Both the position numbers and the translations under genes were made by a program. A stretch of DNA of 64,000 nucleotides from JAWWPG01 sp033850885 (GTDB lineage: Bacteria; Actinomycetota; Actinomycetes; Propionibacteriales; Nocardioidaceae), in NCBI GenBank assembly GCA_033850885.1, contig JAWWPG010000010.1:62001-126000 (forward strand), given 5' to 3'. Below the pieces are notes generated by a model. That model saw nothing but the letters and a program-made list of their open reading frames with translations, was not told the DNA's origin and ran no database searches. Below are positions 9,222-17,597 of the stretch, in pieces; the first letter of the stretch is position 1; the number at the start of each line of letters is the position of its first letter.

Positions 9222-9380
9222 TCAGCCGTTGAGCAGGAGGCCGACCAGTCCGGCGAGCACCATCACCATGCCCAGGGCGAGGGCGACCGAGGACGCGTCC
9301 AGCGCGCAGAGCCCCATCAGGACGAGGCCGACCCCGAGGACGAACAGCGACCACTGCCGTCGCTGCGGGGGAAGCGCCAC
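9222..9380 (-). CDS. Small two-helix membrane protein, unrecognised
   Basis: A 52-codon frame starts with GTG at 9380 and encodes VALPPQRRQW followed by two hydrophobic segments (SLFVLGVGLVLMGLCAL and VALALGMVMVLAGLVGLLL), ending in LNG. The two-helix hairpin shape with a basic N-terminus is typical of small actinobacterial membrane proteins. It lies between the APC permease (same strand, downstream) and the divergent peptidase gene. The Shine-Dalgarno is weak, and the length is below most gene-finding limits. No function is proposed. Confidence 0.5.
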   Translation of the reverse strand: MALPPQRRQWSLFVLGVGLVLMGLCALDASSVALALGMVMVLAGLVGLLLNG

Positions 9381-9411
9381 CCGGCAACGATAGACCCGGC
9401 CTCGACGTCGA

Positions 9412-9417
9412 TAGCAT
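9412..9417 (+). promoter_or_regulatory. -10 box (TAGCAT) for the M20 peptidase gene
   Basis: TAGCAT stands 7 nt before the ATG at 9425 with no Shine-Dalgarno, which predicts a leaderless mRNA. Confidence 0.5.
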
Positions 9418-9424
9418 CCTCGGC

Positions 9425-10777
9425 ATGGCTCCCGACATCCACCAGGCTGTAGCGGCCGTGCTGCCCGGCGTACGCGCGGATCTCGAGCGGCTCGTGCGCA
9501 TCCCGTCGGTCAGTGCCGATCCGTCCCGTCATGACGAGGTACGCCGATCTGCCGCCGCCACGGCGGCGCTCTTCGAGGCTGAGGGCTTCGACACGCGAGT
9601 CGTCGAGATCAACGGCGGCCTGCCGGCGGTGATAGCGCGCCGCCCGGCGCCACCTGGCCAACCCACCGTCCTGCTGTACGCCCACCACGACGTACAGCCG
9701 GAGGGCGCCACCGACGCGTGGGACACCGAGCCGTTCGAGCCGACAGAGCGGGACGGGCGGCTGTTCGGTCGCGGGGCCGCCGACGACAAGGCTGGCATCG
9801 CCGCCCACCTGGCCGCCATCCGGGCGCACGGAGCGGACCTCCCTGTCGGTGTGACGGTCTTCATCGAGGGCGAGGAGGAGTCGGGGTCGCAGTCGCTGCC
9901 CGAGATCCTGCAGCGCTACCGCGACCTACTGGCCAGCGACGTCATCGTGATCGCGGACTCCGGGAACTGGGACATCGGGACACCGGCACTGACGATCTCG
10001 CTGCGCGGGGTGGCTGACTGCATCGTCGAGGTCCGCACTCTCGAACACGCTGTGCACTCCGGGATGTGGGGCGGCGTCGTCCCTGACGCCCTCACGGCGC
10101 TGTCCCGGCTCATCTCGACGCTGCACGACGACGAGGGAAACGTCGCAGTGCGAGGACTGGCCTGGGGTGCGGGTGCCGACCTGGACTACCCAGAGGCCCG
10201 GCTGCGGGCGGAGGCGGGTGTCACGCCCGGGGTGCAGCTGATCGGAAGCGGCTCGATCGTGGACCGGCTCTGGAACCGGCCAGCGATCGCCGTACTCGCG
10301 ATCGACGCCACCTCGGTCGACAAGGCGAGCAACACGCTGATCCCGATGGCTCGTGCCCAGATCAGCCTGCGGGTGGGCCCCGGCGACGATGCGGTTCGGG
10401 CCCTTGGCCGGCTCACCGAACACCTCGAGGCGCACGCGCCGTGGGGCGCGCGGGTGACAGTGACCCCGGGCGAGACCGGCCAGCCGTTCTCGGTCGACGC
10501 GAACGGTCCGGTCTATGACGCAGCACGGGAGGCCTTCGCCGAGGCATGGGACGGCACGAGAGCCGTGGACATGGGCGTCGGTGGCTCCATTCCCTTCATC
10601 GCCGAGTTCGCCGACATGTTCCCGAGTGCCGCGATCCTCGTCACCGGCGTCGAGGACCCCGACACCCGGGCGCACGGGGCCAACGAGGGTCTCCACCTCG
10701 CGGAGTTCGCCCGGGTCTGCCTGGCTGAGGCGCTGCTGCTGCGCAACCTGGCCCGGGGTGGCCGGGATCAGCCGTAG
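9425..10777 (+). CDS. M20-family metallopeptidase (dipeptidase type)
   Basis: This 450-aa zinc hydrolase would cleave short peptides in the cytosol. Metal-site motifs are all present: LLYAHHDVQPEG (His87, Asp89), GRGAADDKAG (bridging Asp about 120) and FIEGEEESGS (general base and ligand Glu about 150-151). HSGMWGGVVPDALTAL marks the dimerisation lid domain between the two catalytic halves, and the last zinc ligand region is GANEGLHLAEF. Length is normal for the DapE/CPG2/carnosinase-like group. It stands alone, 19 bp before purF, and has its own -10 box. Confidence 0.9.
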   Translation: MAPDIHQAVAAVLPGVRADLERLVRIPSVSADPSRHDEVRRSAAATAALFEAEGFDTRVVEINGGLPAVIARRPAPPGQPTVLLYAHHDVQPEGATDAWDTEPFEPTERDGRLFGRGAADDKAGIAAHLAAIRAHGADLPVGVTVFIEGEEESGSQSLPEILQRYRDLLASDVIVIADSGNWDIGTPALTISLRGVADCIVEVRTLEHAVHSGMWGGVVPDALTALSRLISTLHDDEGNVAVRGLAWGAGADLDYPEARLRAEAGVTPGVQLIGSGSIVDRLWNRPAIAVLAIDATSVDKASNTLIPMARAQISLRVGPGDDAVRALGRLTEHLEAHAPWGARVTVTPGETGQPFSVDANGPVYDAAREAFAEAWDGTRAVDMGVGGSIPFIAEFADMFPSAAILVTGVEDPDTRAHGANEGLHLAEFARVCLAEALLLRNLARGGRDQP

Positions 10778-10784
10778 AGCCGTC

Positions 10785-10790
10785 TAGACT
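10785..10790 (+). promoter_or_regulatory. -10 box (TAGACT) of purF, leaderless
   Basis: TAGACT lies 6 nt before the purF GTG at 10797, placing the expected first transcribed base at the start codon. No ribosome-binding site is visible. Confidence 0.55.
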
Positions 10791-10796
10791 GAGCCG

Positions 10797-12341
10797 GTGC
10801 CGCGCGGAGATGGGTTGCTGACCCACGACCTCAACCCGCATGACAAGGGACCCCAGGACGCCTGCGGAGTCTTCGGAGTCTGGGCGCCCGGCGAGGAGGT
10901 CGCCAAGCTCGCCTACTTCGGCCTCTACGCGCTGCAGCACCGCGGACAGGAGTCGGCCGGCATCGCCGTCGGCAACGGCCGGCAGATCCTCGTCTACAAG
11001 GACATGGGTCTGGTCTCCCAGGTGTTCGACGAGCCGACGCTCAGCTCCCTCAAGGGGTACGTCGCCATCGGGCATGCGCGGTACTCGACAACGGGGTCGA
11101 GTGTCTGGCACAACGCCCAGCCGACCTTCCGCCCGACGCCGACTGGCTCACTGGCCCTGTGTCACAACGGCAACCTGATCAACGCCGGCGAGCTCGCCAA
11201 GCGGGTGGACCAGCTGACCCGTGGGGAGCTGGGCGTCGCCACCCAGACCAGCGAGGCGTCCACCGACACGGATCTGGTCACGGCGCTGCTCGCGTCGTAC
11301 TCCGACCGCTCCCTCGAGCAGGCCGCGATGGAGATCCTGCCGACGATCGCGGGTGCCTTCTGTTTCGTGTTCATGGACCAGGGGACGCTGTACGCCGCCC
11401 GTGACCCGCAGGGCTTCCGGCCGCTGGTGCTCGGACGCCTCGAGCGCGGTTGGGTGGTCGCCTCGGAGACGGCGGCGCTCGACATCGTCGGCGCGTCGTT
11501 CGTCCGCGAGATCGAGCCGGGCGAGCTGGTCGCGATCGACGAGGATGGCCTGCGGTCCCAGCGGTTCGCCCAAGCGGTGCCCAAAGGCTGCCTCTTCGAG
11601 TTCGTCTACCTGGCCCGGCCGGACACGCTGATCAGCGGCCAGCGGGTGCACAGCGTCCGCGCAGAGATCGGCCGCCGGCTGGCTCAGGAGTTCCCGGTCG
11701 ATGCCGACATCGTGATCCCCGTCCCGGAGTCAGGGACCCCGGCGGCTATCGGCTACGCAGAAGAGAGCAAGATCCCTTACGGGCAAGGCTTTGTGAAGAA
11801 CTCGTACGTCGGGCGAACGTTCATCCAGCCCAGCGACACGATCCGGCAGCTCGGGATCCGGCTCAAGCTCAACCCCCTGCGCGATGTGGTCGAGGGCAAA
11901 CGGCTCATCGTGGTCGACGACTCGATCGTGCGCGGCAACACGCAGCGAGCACAGGTCCGGATGTTGCGCGAGGCTGGCGCTCGAGAGGTCCACGTGCGAA
12001 TCGGCAGCCCGCCGGTGAAGTGGCCGTGCTTCTTCGGGATCGACTTCGCGAGCCGCGCTGAGCTGATCGCGAACGGCCTGACGGCGGAGGAGATCTGCCG
12101 GTCGATCGGCGCCGACTCGCTCGGCTACATCTCACTCGAAGGCCTGGTCGAGGCGACGAACGTCGGCGGAGCCAAGCTGTGCAGCGCCTGCTTCGACGGC
12201 GTCTACCCGGTCGAGCTCCCGGACGCGAACCTCCTTGGCAAGCATCTGCTCGAGACCACCTTGGACGAGCCGAAGCGGCCCGATGGGCTGGTGACCGCGC
12301 TGTCGGGTGGCGGCGCCCTCGATGCGCTCAGCCGCCCTTGA
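10797..12341 (+). CDS. purF: Amidophosphoribosyltransferase PurF
   Basis: This 514-aa enzyme makes phosphoribosylamine from PRPP and glutamine, the first step of purine synthesis. The catalytic N-terminal nucleophile Cys is at residue 23 (DACGVFGVW), so a 22-residue propeptide must be removed. LYALQHRGQESAGI and GHARYSTTGSS are glutaminase-domain segments, and IVVDDSIVRGNTQ is the PRPP-binding motif. Cysteines in KWPCFFGID and KLCSACFDGVYP indicate the [4Fe-4S] type. It lies 20 bp before purM. The GTG at 10797 is fixed by the -10 box just ahead of it. Confidence 0.96.
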   Translation: MPRGDGLLTHDLNPHDKGPQDACGVFGVWAPGEEVAKLAYFGLYALQHRGQESAGIAVGNGRQILVYKDMGLVSQVFDEPTLSSLKGYVAIGHARYSTTGSSVWHNAQPTFRPTPTGSLALCHNGNLINAGELAKRVDQLTRGELGVATQTSEASTDTDLVTALLASYSDRSLEQAAMEILPTIAGAFCFVFMDQGTLYAARDPQGFRPLVLGRLERGWVVASETAALDIVGASFVREIEPGELVAIDEDGLRSQRFAQAVPKGCLFEFVYLARPDTLISGQRVHSVRAEIGRRLAQEFPVDADIVIPVPESGTPAAIGYAEESKIPYGQGFVKNSYVGRTFIQPSDTIRQLGIRLKLNPLRDVVEGKRLIVVDDSIVRGNTQRAQVRMLREAGAREVHVRIGSPPVKWPCFFGIDFASRAELIANGLTAEEICRSIGADSLGYISLEGLVEATNVGGAKLCSACFDGVYPVELPDANLLGKHLLETTLDEPKRPDGLVTALSGGGALDALSRP

Positions 12342-12361
12342 GCGTAGCGCGACGACCGACG

Positions 12362-13435
12362 ATGACAACCGCCGATCGGCCTGACGCCGGAGCCTATGCG
12401 ACGGCCGGCGTCTCCGTGGAGGCGGGTGAGCGCGCCGTCGACCTGATGCGGGGTTGGGTCGAGACGGCGCGGCGTCCTGAGGTGCGCGGCGGCATCGGCG
12501 GGTTCGCCGGGCTCTACGACGCCTCGGCCATCAAGCGGATGCGGCAGCCGCTGCTGGCCACCAGCGCGGACGGCGTCGGAACCAAGGTGGCGATCGCGCA
12601 GGCGCTCGACAAGCACGACACCATCGGCATCGACCTGGTCGCCATGCTGGTCGACGACCTCGTGGTGTGCGGCGCGGAGCCGCTCTTCCTCACCGACTAC
12701 ATCGCCTGCGGGAAGGTCGACCCGGAGCGGATCGCCAGCATCGTCAAGGGTGTTGCGCAGGGCTGCGTCGTCGCCGGATGTGCGCTACTCGGCGGTGAGA
12801 CCGCCGAGCACCCAGGACTTCTCGAGCCCGACGAGTACGACGTAGCAGGCTCGACGACCGGGGTGGTGGAGGCGGAGGCCGTCCTCGGGCCGGAGCGGGT
12901 CCGGCCGGGCGACGTACTCCTCGCGATGGCGTCGTCTGGTCTCCACTCCAACGGCTTCAGCCTGGTGCGGCGGGTACTCCTCGCGGACGAAGGGTGGAGC
13001 CTCGACCGGTACGTCGACGATCTGGGCAGGACACTTGGCGAGGAGCTCCTCGAACCCACGGTGATCTACGCGAAGCCCTGTCTGGAGCTGGCCCGCCGTA
13101 CGAGCGTGCACGCGATGGCACACATCACCGGCGGCGGGCTGGCCGCGAACCTGGCCCGGGTCCTGCCGTCCCACCTCTCCGCGACGATCAGCCGGGAGAC
13201 CTGGCGCCCACCTCCGGTCTTCGACCTCATCTTCGAGGCGGGCCGGGTCAGTGCAGCCGACATGGAGGCGACGTTCAACATGGGCGTTGGCATGGTGGCG
13301 GTGCTGCCGGCGGCGGAAGCCGACGATGCGGTCTCCACGCTCGGTGAGTCTGGGGTCGGCTCCTGGGTGTGCGGCATTGTCACCGAGGACCAGGCCGGGG
13401 TTCGAGCCGCTCTCAGGGGCAGCCACCCGGCCTGA
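12362..13435 (+). CDS. purM: Phosphoribosylformylglycinamidine cyclo-ligase (AIR synthetase)
   Basis: This 357-aa enzyme closes FGAM to aminoimidazole ribotide with ATP. Family segments are GGFAGLYDASAIKRMRQPLL, TSADGVGTKVAIA, GIDLVAMLVDDLVVCGAEPLF, LLGGETAEHPG and HITGGGLAANLARVLP. Start ATG at 12362, with the conserved YATAGVSVEAGERAVDLM about 12 residues in, as in other PurM proteins. It forms a unit with purF; purL is separated from them by the APC and M20 genes. Confidence 0.95.
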   Translation: MTTADRPDAGAYATAGVSVEAGERAVDLMRGWVETARRPEVRGGIGGFAGLYDASAIKRMRQPLLATSADGVGTKVAIAQALDKHDTIGIDLVAMLVDDLVVCGAEPLFLTDYIACGKVDPERIASIVKGVAQGCVVAGCALLGGETAEHPGLLEPDEYDVAGSTTGVVEAEAVLGPERVRPGDVLLAMASSGLHSNGFSLVRRVLLADEGWSLDRYVDDLGRTLGEELLEPTVIYAKPCLELARRTSVHAMAHITGGGLAANLARVLPSHLSATISRETWRPPPVFDLIFEAGRVSAADMEATFNMGVGMVAVLPAAEADDAVSTLGESGVGSWVCGIVTEDQAGVRAALRGSHPA

Positions 13436-13450
13436 CGTCGTGACGGCAAC

Positions 13451-13470
13451 CCGAGGCCGAACATCCTCGG
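13451..13470. terminator. Short hairpin between purM and the DUF427 gene
   Basis: CCGAGG and CCTCGG (6-bp stem, 8-nt loop) lie 16 bp after the purM stop, in a convergent gap. There is no T-tract, so this is only a candidate. Confidence 0.35.
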
Positions 13471-13496
13471 CACCTGGTGGAAGGCGGATCGGCAGC

Positions 13497-14348
13497 CTAA
13501 CGCCCCCGCGGTGTCCAGGGGGTCCGGGGCCGCTCCCGGCGCTCGCCGTCGAGCACGAGGTCCACCCGCTCGTCGAAGAAGGACACCAGGTCGCGGACAT
13601 GCTCGGCCTCGTGCTGCGGCGCCGGGTAGCTCCAGGCGATGTCCGCAACGCCATGGTCGCCCAGAGTCGCGGACCAGTAGGAGGCCCGGCCCTTGTAGGC
13701 GCACCACGACTCCGTCTCGCTCGCTGCGAGCTCGACTCGCACATCCTCCCGGGGCAGGTAGAAGCGGGTCGGCAGCATGGTCTCGAACAGCAGCGTGGGC
13801 CGCGCGGACTCGGCGAGCAGCTCCCCGTCGAGCTCGATGCGCACCGACCGCGAGCTGGTGACGACGTCGATCCGGTGGAACGGGTCTCGTGGGTGGCCGA
13901 CGTTGGGTTCGTCCTCCTCGAACCACTGGTCGAAGGCGGGAAAGTCGAGGACGACGTACCCGCTCAGGTCGTCCTCCTCGAGCCGGAACCCGGCGCCGGG
14001 GAGACGCTGCCCGTTCGCCAGTACGTCGACCGGCTGCCCCTCGGCACTGTGCGCAGCGAACGGGATTGACGGGTCGAGCACGCGTAGCGCTGACACGTCC
14101 GGCATCTCGTGACCGTCGGCTTCGATGTCGATCCCTTCGACAGGCACGGCGGAAGCCAGGTCGGCCGACAGGTCCTCCTCCGGGACGGCGTACGACGGCA
14201 CGACTCGACGAGGCTCCCAGACCAGCACCGTGCGCACACTGTCCACGACGGTCGCGCCCCCGAGAGTTGCGCGGATGCGCTTCGCCGTCGGTTCGTAGCG
14301 CATCGCTTCGAGGCGGCCCATCAGTGCGTCGCGAAGCCGGATACTCAT
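13497..14348 (-). CDS. Tandem DUF427 domain protein
   Basis: This 283-aa protein contains two copies of the DUF427 fold. The first (about 25-140) includes DSVRTVLVWEPRRVVPSYAVP; the second (about 155-265) includes VTSSRSVRIELDGELLAES, TRFYLPREDV and SETESWCAYKGRASYWSA. Both halves carry the family pattern of an Arg/Trp-rich beta-barrel core, and the second is closer to consensus. Function is unknown; in actinobacteria these genes are usually stand-alone. It converges on purM. Confidence 0.82.
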   Translation of the reverse strand: MSIRLRDALMGRLEAMRYEPTAKRIRATLGGATVVDSVRTVLVWEPRRVVPSYAVPEEDLSADLASAVPVEGIDIEADGHEMPDVSALRVLDPSIPFAAHSAEGQPVDVLANGQRLPGAGFRLEEDDLSGYVVLDFPAFDQWFEEDEPNVGHPRDPFHRIDVVTSSRSVRIELDGELLAESARPTLLFETMLPTRFYLPREDVRVELAASETESWCAYKGRASYWSATLGDHGVADIAWSYPAPQHEAEHVRDLVSFFDERVDLVLDGERRERPRTPWTPRGR

Positions 14349-14569
14349 GCCATCAGACCCCCGCGTGTCGATTCCCGCCCACCTCCAGGGTGGATGGTTC
14401 GGCCGATCGTATCGCCGCCCGCACCGGCAACGTGAGGCTGGTCTCGATATCCGGGTGTGCTGTAGGTATCAGGGTCGATGCCGGGTATCGTGGTGGGCAC
14501 GACAAAACAGGTGAGAGACCGGGCATCCCTGGGGTGAACCCGGCCACGACGTGCGAGGGGGTCGACCCT

Positions 14570-14776
14570 ATGGGGCGCGGCCGGGCGAAGGCTAAGCAGA
14601 CCAAGGTCGCTCGTGAGCTGAAGTACCGTGAGTTCAACACGGACTTCTCCGAGCTGCAGCGGGAGCTGCACGGTGATGAGACCCGCGACGGGGCGGACGG
14701 CACCGAAAGCAGCACTCTCGCCGACGACGACGATCCTTACGTCGACCTCTACGACGAATCGGCGCCGAAACGCTGA
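14570..14776 (+). CDS. DUF3073 family small protein
   Basis: This 68-aa protein starts MGRGRAKAKQTKVARELKY, the invariant beginning of the DUF3073 family, and ends in an acidic tail (ADDDDPYVDLYDE). It is highly charged, basic at the N-terminus and acidic at the C-terminus, with no membrane segment. The family is restricted to actinobacteria and is found between purM and vdh in Streptomyces (from memory, SCO4088), matching this position. Function is unknown. A 220-bp upstream region gives room for its own promoter. Confidence 0.88.
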   Translation: MGRGRAKAKQTKVARELKYREFNTDFSELQRELHGDETRDGADGTESSTLADDDDPYVDLYDESAPKR

Positions 14777-14831
14777 CCTGGCCAAGGCGTGAGCCCCTTG
14801 GCTCCCCTCCAGGCGTTTGCGCCTCTGCGGC

Positions 14832-15075
14832 GTTTGCCTGGCAAGCCAGGCAGCTGCGGGATTGGGGGTCGTTTGGGTGGTGAACCACCCAAACCTTCCT
14901 CAAGCCACCCAGACTTGAGTGGCTTGAGGGCTGCTTGGGTGGTGCACCACCCAAGCAGCTAGGCAGGCCTGGGTGGCAAAGGGTGTACTTCCCTGGCAAG
15001 CCAGGCAAACGCCCGGTTAGGCGCGCCCCGGTAGGCGCCCGGTCAGCTGCCCCGGTCAGGCGCCCCGGTAGGCGC
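14832..15075. repeat. Stacked palindromes plus short tandem repeats (intergenic, about 245 bp)
   Basis: The whole gap between DUF3073 and vdh is repeat. Inverted repeats in order: GCCTGGC-AA-GCCAGGC (14836-14851); GTTTGGGTGGT with ACCACCCAAAC (14871-14894); CCTCAAGCCAC with GTGGCTTGAGG (14898-14929); CTGCTTGGGTGGT with ACCACCCAAGCAG (14931-14958); CCTGGC-AA-GCCAGG (14992-15005). From about 15010 to 15075 a 12-14-bp unit of the form GGCGCCCCGGTA is repeated imperfectly about six times. Arms are perfect. No open frame of interest is present. The genes on both sides end here, so the hairpins could terminate both. A related block lies at 36515-36596. Confidence 0.85.
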
Positions 15076-15092
15076 CCGTTGCGTGTGCCAGG

Positions 15093-16181
15093 TCAGGCGT
15101 CCAGCCAGATTCCGCGGAGCCGGCCGATGTCGGCCATCCGGCGCTCCGCGATCCGATCCGCGGCGACCGCAGGTGGCACCTGCTCAGCGGCGGCCACCGC
15201 GAAGACGCTCTTCGTGGCGTCGTAGATCTTGCTGGCCCGCGCCTTGGCGCGCTCGAACGAGAATCCCTCGAGCTCGTCGGCGACCTGGACGAGCCCGCCG
15301 GCGTTGACGCAGTAGTCGGGGGCGTAGAGGATGCCCCGGCTCTCGAGGATTTCCTCGATCCCCGGGTGTGCGAGCTGGTTGTTCGCCGCTCCGCATACGA
15401 TGCGGGCCTTGAGGACCTGGACGGTCTGGTCGTCGATGGCGTCGCCCAGGGCGCACGGCGCGTAGACGTCGATGTCGGCCCTGAGGAGCTCGCCGGTGTC
15501 CGCCACCACCTCGACCTCCGAGTGGCCGGCGACGACCGCAGCGACGGCAGGCGGGTAGACGTCCGTGATGACGACCTCGGCGCCGTCGCTCAGCAGGTGG
15601 TCGACGAGGTGGTGTCCGACCTTGCCGACGCCGGCCACCCCGACCCGCCGCCCCGCGAGGGTGGGCTGACCCCAGGCGAACTCCGCGGCAGCGCGCATCC
15701 CCTGGAAGACCCCGAACGCGGTCAGCACGGACGAGTCACCCGCGCCACCGTGCTCCCTGGTCCGACCGGTGACGTAGTCGCACTCGCGAGCCACGATGTC
15801 CATATCCTCGCTGTACGTCCCGACGTCACACGCCGTGAGGTACCGCCCGCCCAGTGACTGGACGAACCTGCCGTACGCGCGCAACAGCGCCTCCGACTTG
15901 TCCCGGTGCGGATCGCCGATGATCACCGCCTTGCCGCCGCCGAGGTCCAGCCCGGCGAGCGCTGCCTTGTAGGCCATCCCCTTGGAGAGGTTGAGGACGT
16001 CACGAACCGCGCTGGCCTCGTTCTCGTACGGATAGAAGCGGGTGCCACCCAGTGCCGGGCCCAAGACAGTGGAGTAGATCGCGATGATGGCCCGCAGCCC
16101 GGACGCCTCGTCCTGGCAGAAGACCACCTGCTCGTGCTGCTCGCCCTGGCTGAAGACGGAGAACGTCGAACTGTCGGCCAC
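15093..16181 (-). CDS. vdh: Valine (branched-chain) dehydrogenase
   Basis: This 362-aa NAD-dependent Glu/Leu/Phe/Val dehydrogenase deaminates valine, leucine or isoleucine to 2-oxoacids. GPALGGTRFYPY and MAYKAALAGLDLGGGKAV hold the substrate and catalytic Lys region; GVAGVGKVGHHLVDHL is the NAD-binding loop. Length and wording match the actinobacterial Vdh group rather than glutamate dehydrogenase, and the position beside bldC is as in Streptomyces (from memory, SCO4089). The GTG at 16181 has an AAGGA about 9 nt upstream. Confidence 0.9.
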   Translation of the reverse strand: MADSSTFSVFSQGEQHEQVVFCQDEASGLRAIIAIYSTVLGPALGGTRFYPYENEASAVRDVLNLSKGMAYKAALAGLDLGGGKAVIIGDPHRDKSEALLRAYGRFVQSLGGRYLTACDVGTYSEDMDIVARECDYVTGRTREHGGAGDSSVLTAFGVFQGMRAAAEFAWGQPTLAGRRVGVAGVGKVGHHLVDHLLSDGAEVVITDVYPPAVAAVVAGHSEVEVVADTGELLRADIDVYAPCALGDAIDDQTVQVLKARIVCGAANNQLAHPGIEEILESRGILYAPDYCVNAGGLVQVADELEGFSFERAKARASKIYDATKSVFAVAAAEQVPPAVAADRIAERRMADIGRLRGIWLDA

Positions 16182-16276
16182 TGTCGGTCATCCTTGCTCG
16201 GTCGGCGCCCACCGGGTTCGGGGGTCTCCCCACGATATGCCTCGCGCTGGACGCCCCCCCGGCGGGTCAGGCGCCT

Positions 16277-16282
16277 TATGGT
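16277..16282 (+). promoter_or_regulatory. -10 box (TATGGT), leaderless start
   Basis: TATGGT stands 6 nt before the GTG at 16289 and there is no Shine-Dalgarno. It lies in the 107-bp divergent region with vdh. Confidence 0.5.
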
Positions 16283-16288
16283 TGAGGC

Positions 16289-17110
16289 GTGGTGCTCCCG
16301 TATGCGTCGTACCTGCGCGTCTACGAGCCCGTCGACGAGCTGACGCCGCCGCGCCCGGGAGCCGCCGGCGGTGAGCCCCGCCTCGAGGTGGTGACGACCG
16401 TGACGCTCGCGCGGGAGCAGGAGACCATCCTCGCCCGGGCGACCGCATCGTCAGCCCCACCAGGCGGAGACGACGACCTCGCGGGCTGCTACCTGATGCG
16501 CCACGAGGGACGGCTCTTCCTGTGCCCAGTCGACCTGCTGCTGCGCTGCTGGCTGGCGCTCGCGGCGTTCACGGAAGACACGGATGCCACCACCCGGGGG
16601 CTGTTCTTCGACCCCACCCGCCTCGACGTCGCACGTGAGGAGTTCGAGGCCTGGCACCTCTCCAACCCGCGTGCGGTCCCCCACATCCGGGAGGCGACCT
16701 GGGGAGTCCCGCGGACCTGGTTCCTGCTCGTGACGCAGGAGGAGCGGACCGTGTACGACCTCCAAGGCACCGCGTCCGTGCGTTTCCGGAGCCCGATGGC
16801 GGATGCCCGCACCAGGCTCGCCTCGGCAGAGGGTCTGCTGAGCGAGATGGTCGACGACGCGGAGCTCATCGACGAGCTGGCTGACCTCGGCGGCTGGTTG
16901 AGCGCCTTCTCGGCGGAGAGCTGGGTGGAGGTCGACTACGCCGGGGTCGCCGGCCTGCTTCCCGGGAGGGTCGACGAGGACGAGTCTGCGCACCAGATCG
17001 GCAGCGCACTGGCGGCTGTCGAGAGGCGGGACTTCGCGGCCGCGGGCGATGCGTACCGCAACTTCGTCGAGCGCTGGCGGGTGGTAAATGCACTGGAACG
17101 TGCCAACTAA
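16289..17110 (+). CDS. Conserved actinobacterial hypothetical next to bldC
   Basis: This 273-aa protein has no signal peptide or membrane segment. It begins VVLPYASYLRVYEPV and has the conserved-looking stretches GCYLMRHEGRLFLCPVDLLLRC, THIREATWGVPRTWFLLV-like text (PHIREATWGVPRTWFLL) and RVVNALERAN at the C-terminus. It occupies the position of the conserved hypothetical between vdh and bldC in Streptomyces (from memory, SCO4090). I do not recognise a catalytic motif. Start GTG at 16289, supported by a -10 box at the correct distance. The following 223 bp is the bldC leader. Confidence 0.75.
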   Translation: MVLPYASYLRVYEPVDELTPPRPGAAGGEPRLEVVTTVTLAREQETILARATASSAPPGGDDDLAGCYLMRHEGRLFLCPVDLLLRCWLALAAFTEDTDATTRGLFFDPTRLDVAREEFEAWHLSNPRAVPHIREATWGVPRTWFLLVTQEERTVYDLQGTASVRFRSPMADARTRLASAEGLLSEMVDDAELIDELADLGGWLSAFSAESWVEVDYAGVAGLLPGRVDEDESAHQIGSALAAVERRDFAAAGDAYRNFVERWRVVNALERAN

Positions 17111-17140
17111 TGTTGTTTTAGGTAAATATTATTACAACAA
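17108..17140. promoter_or_regulatory. AT-rich patch upstream of bldC with TGTTGT/ACAACA inverted repeat
   Basis: About 33 bp directly after the previous stop is roughly three-quarters A+T in otherwise GC-rich DNA. It contains TGTTGT and ACAACA arms and TAAATATTATTA in between. BldC-family MerR-like proteins are reported to bind direct repeats in AT-rich DNA, so this could be a BldC or other regulator site; that is inference. Confidence 0.4.
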
Positions 17141-17333
17141 GACCTACATGGTTTGCTGTGTTCGGCTAGACTTCGTAGACGGATGACCGGTTCGTGGTGT
17201 ATCGCGCCGCAGTACCCCATAATGAACCGGGTTGGAGTTGCCAAGGGGGGAATAGCCTCCATCCGACGATTGCAGCATTCAACGTGTCCCTTCGGAGCGG
17301 CCCGGGCAGACACACAACTTGCTAGGAGGAGGA

Positions 17334-17546
17334 GTGACGGTGAACGTACGTCCGACCGATTCAGAGCCTCTGCTAACGCCGGCTGAAGTAGCGGCAATGT
17401 TCCGCGTTGACCCGAAGACCGTGACCAGATGGGCCAAGGCAGGCAAGCTCAGCTCGATCCGCACGCTGGGGGGGCACCGCCGATACCGCGAGTCAGAAGT
17501 ACGTGAGCTGCTCAGCGGGGTCTCAAGCCAGGCGCAGGCCGAGTAA
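17334..17546 (+). CDS. bldC: BldC, MerR-like developmental transcription regulator
   Basis: This protein of about 70 aa is almost entirely a winged helix-turn-helix: LLTPAEVAAMFRVDPKTVTRWAK, then GKLSSIRTLGGHRRYRESEVRELL. It agrees closely with Streptomyces BldC, which delays development and binds DNA as head-to-tail oligomers on direct repeats. AGGAGG at 17324-17329 precedes two in-frame GTGs, at 17334 (spacer 4) and 17340 (spacer 10); the second gives the same N-terminal length as Streptomyces, so the start is uncertain by two codons. A strong terminator follows. Confidence 0.95.
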   Translation: MTVNVRPTDSEPLLTPAEVAAMFRVDPKTVTRWAKAGKLSSIRTLGGHRRYRESEVRELLSGVSSQAQAE

Positions 17547-17564
17547 AGAGGCATCAGATAGCCG

Positions 17565-17597
17565 GGCACCGGTCCTCGTGACCGGTGCCTGCTTCTT
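17565..17597 (+). terminator. Rho-independent terminator after bldC
   Basis: A perfect 10-bp stem, GGCACCGGTC and GACCGGTGCC with a 5-nt loop, is followed by TGCTTCTT. It sits in the convergent gap and abuts the lutC stop at 17597; the T-rich tail favours bldC as the gene it terminates. Confidence 0.8.

Noticed and set aside
5019..13435. The purine genes as a novel operon arrangement
   Set aside because: Apart from the inserted permease and peptidase genes the order is the common actinobacterial one.
14836..15005. Palindrome block as a CRISPR array
   Set aside because: The units are inverted repeats of differing sequence with almost no spacers, not direct repeats with unique spacers, and no cas gene is near.
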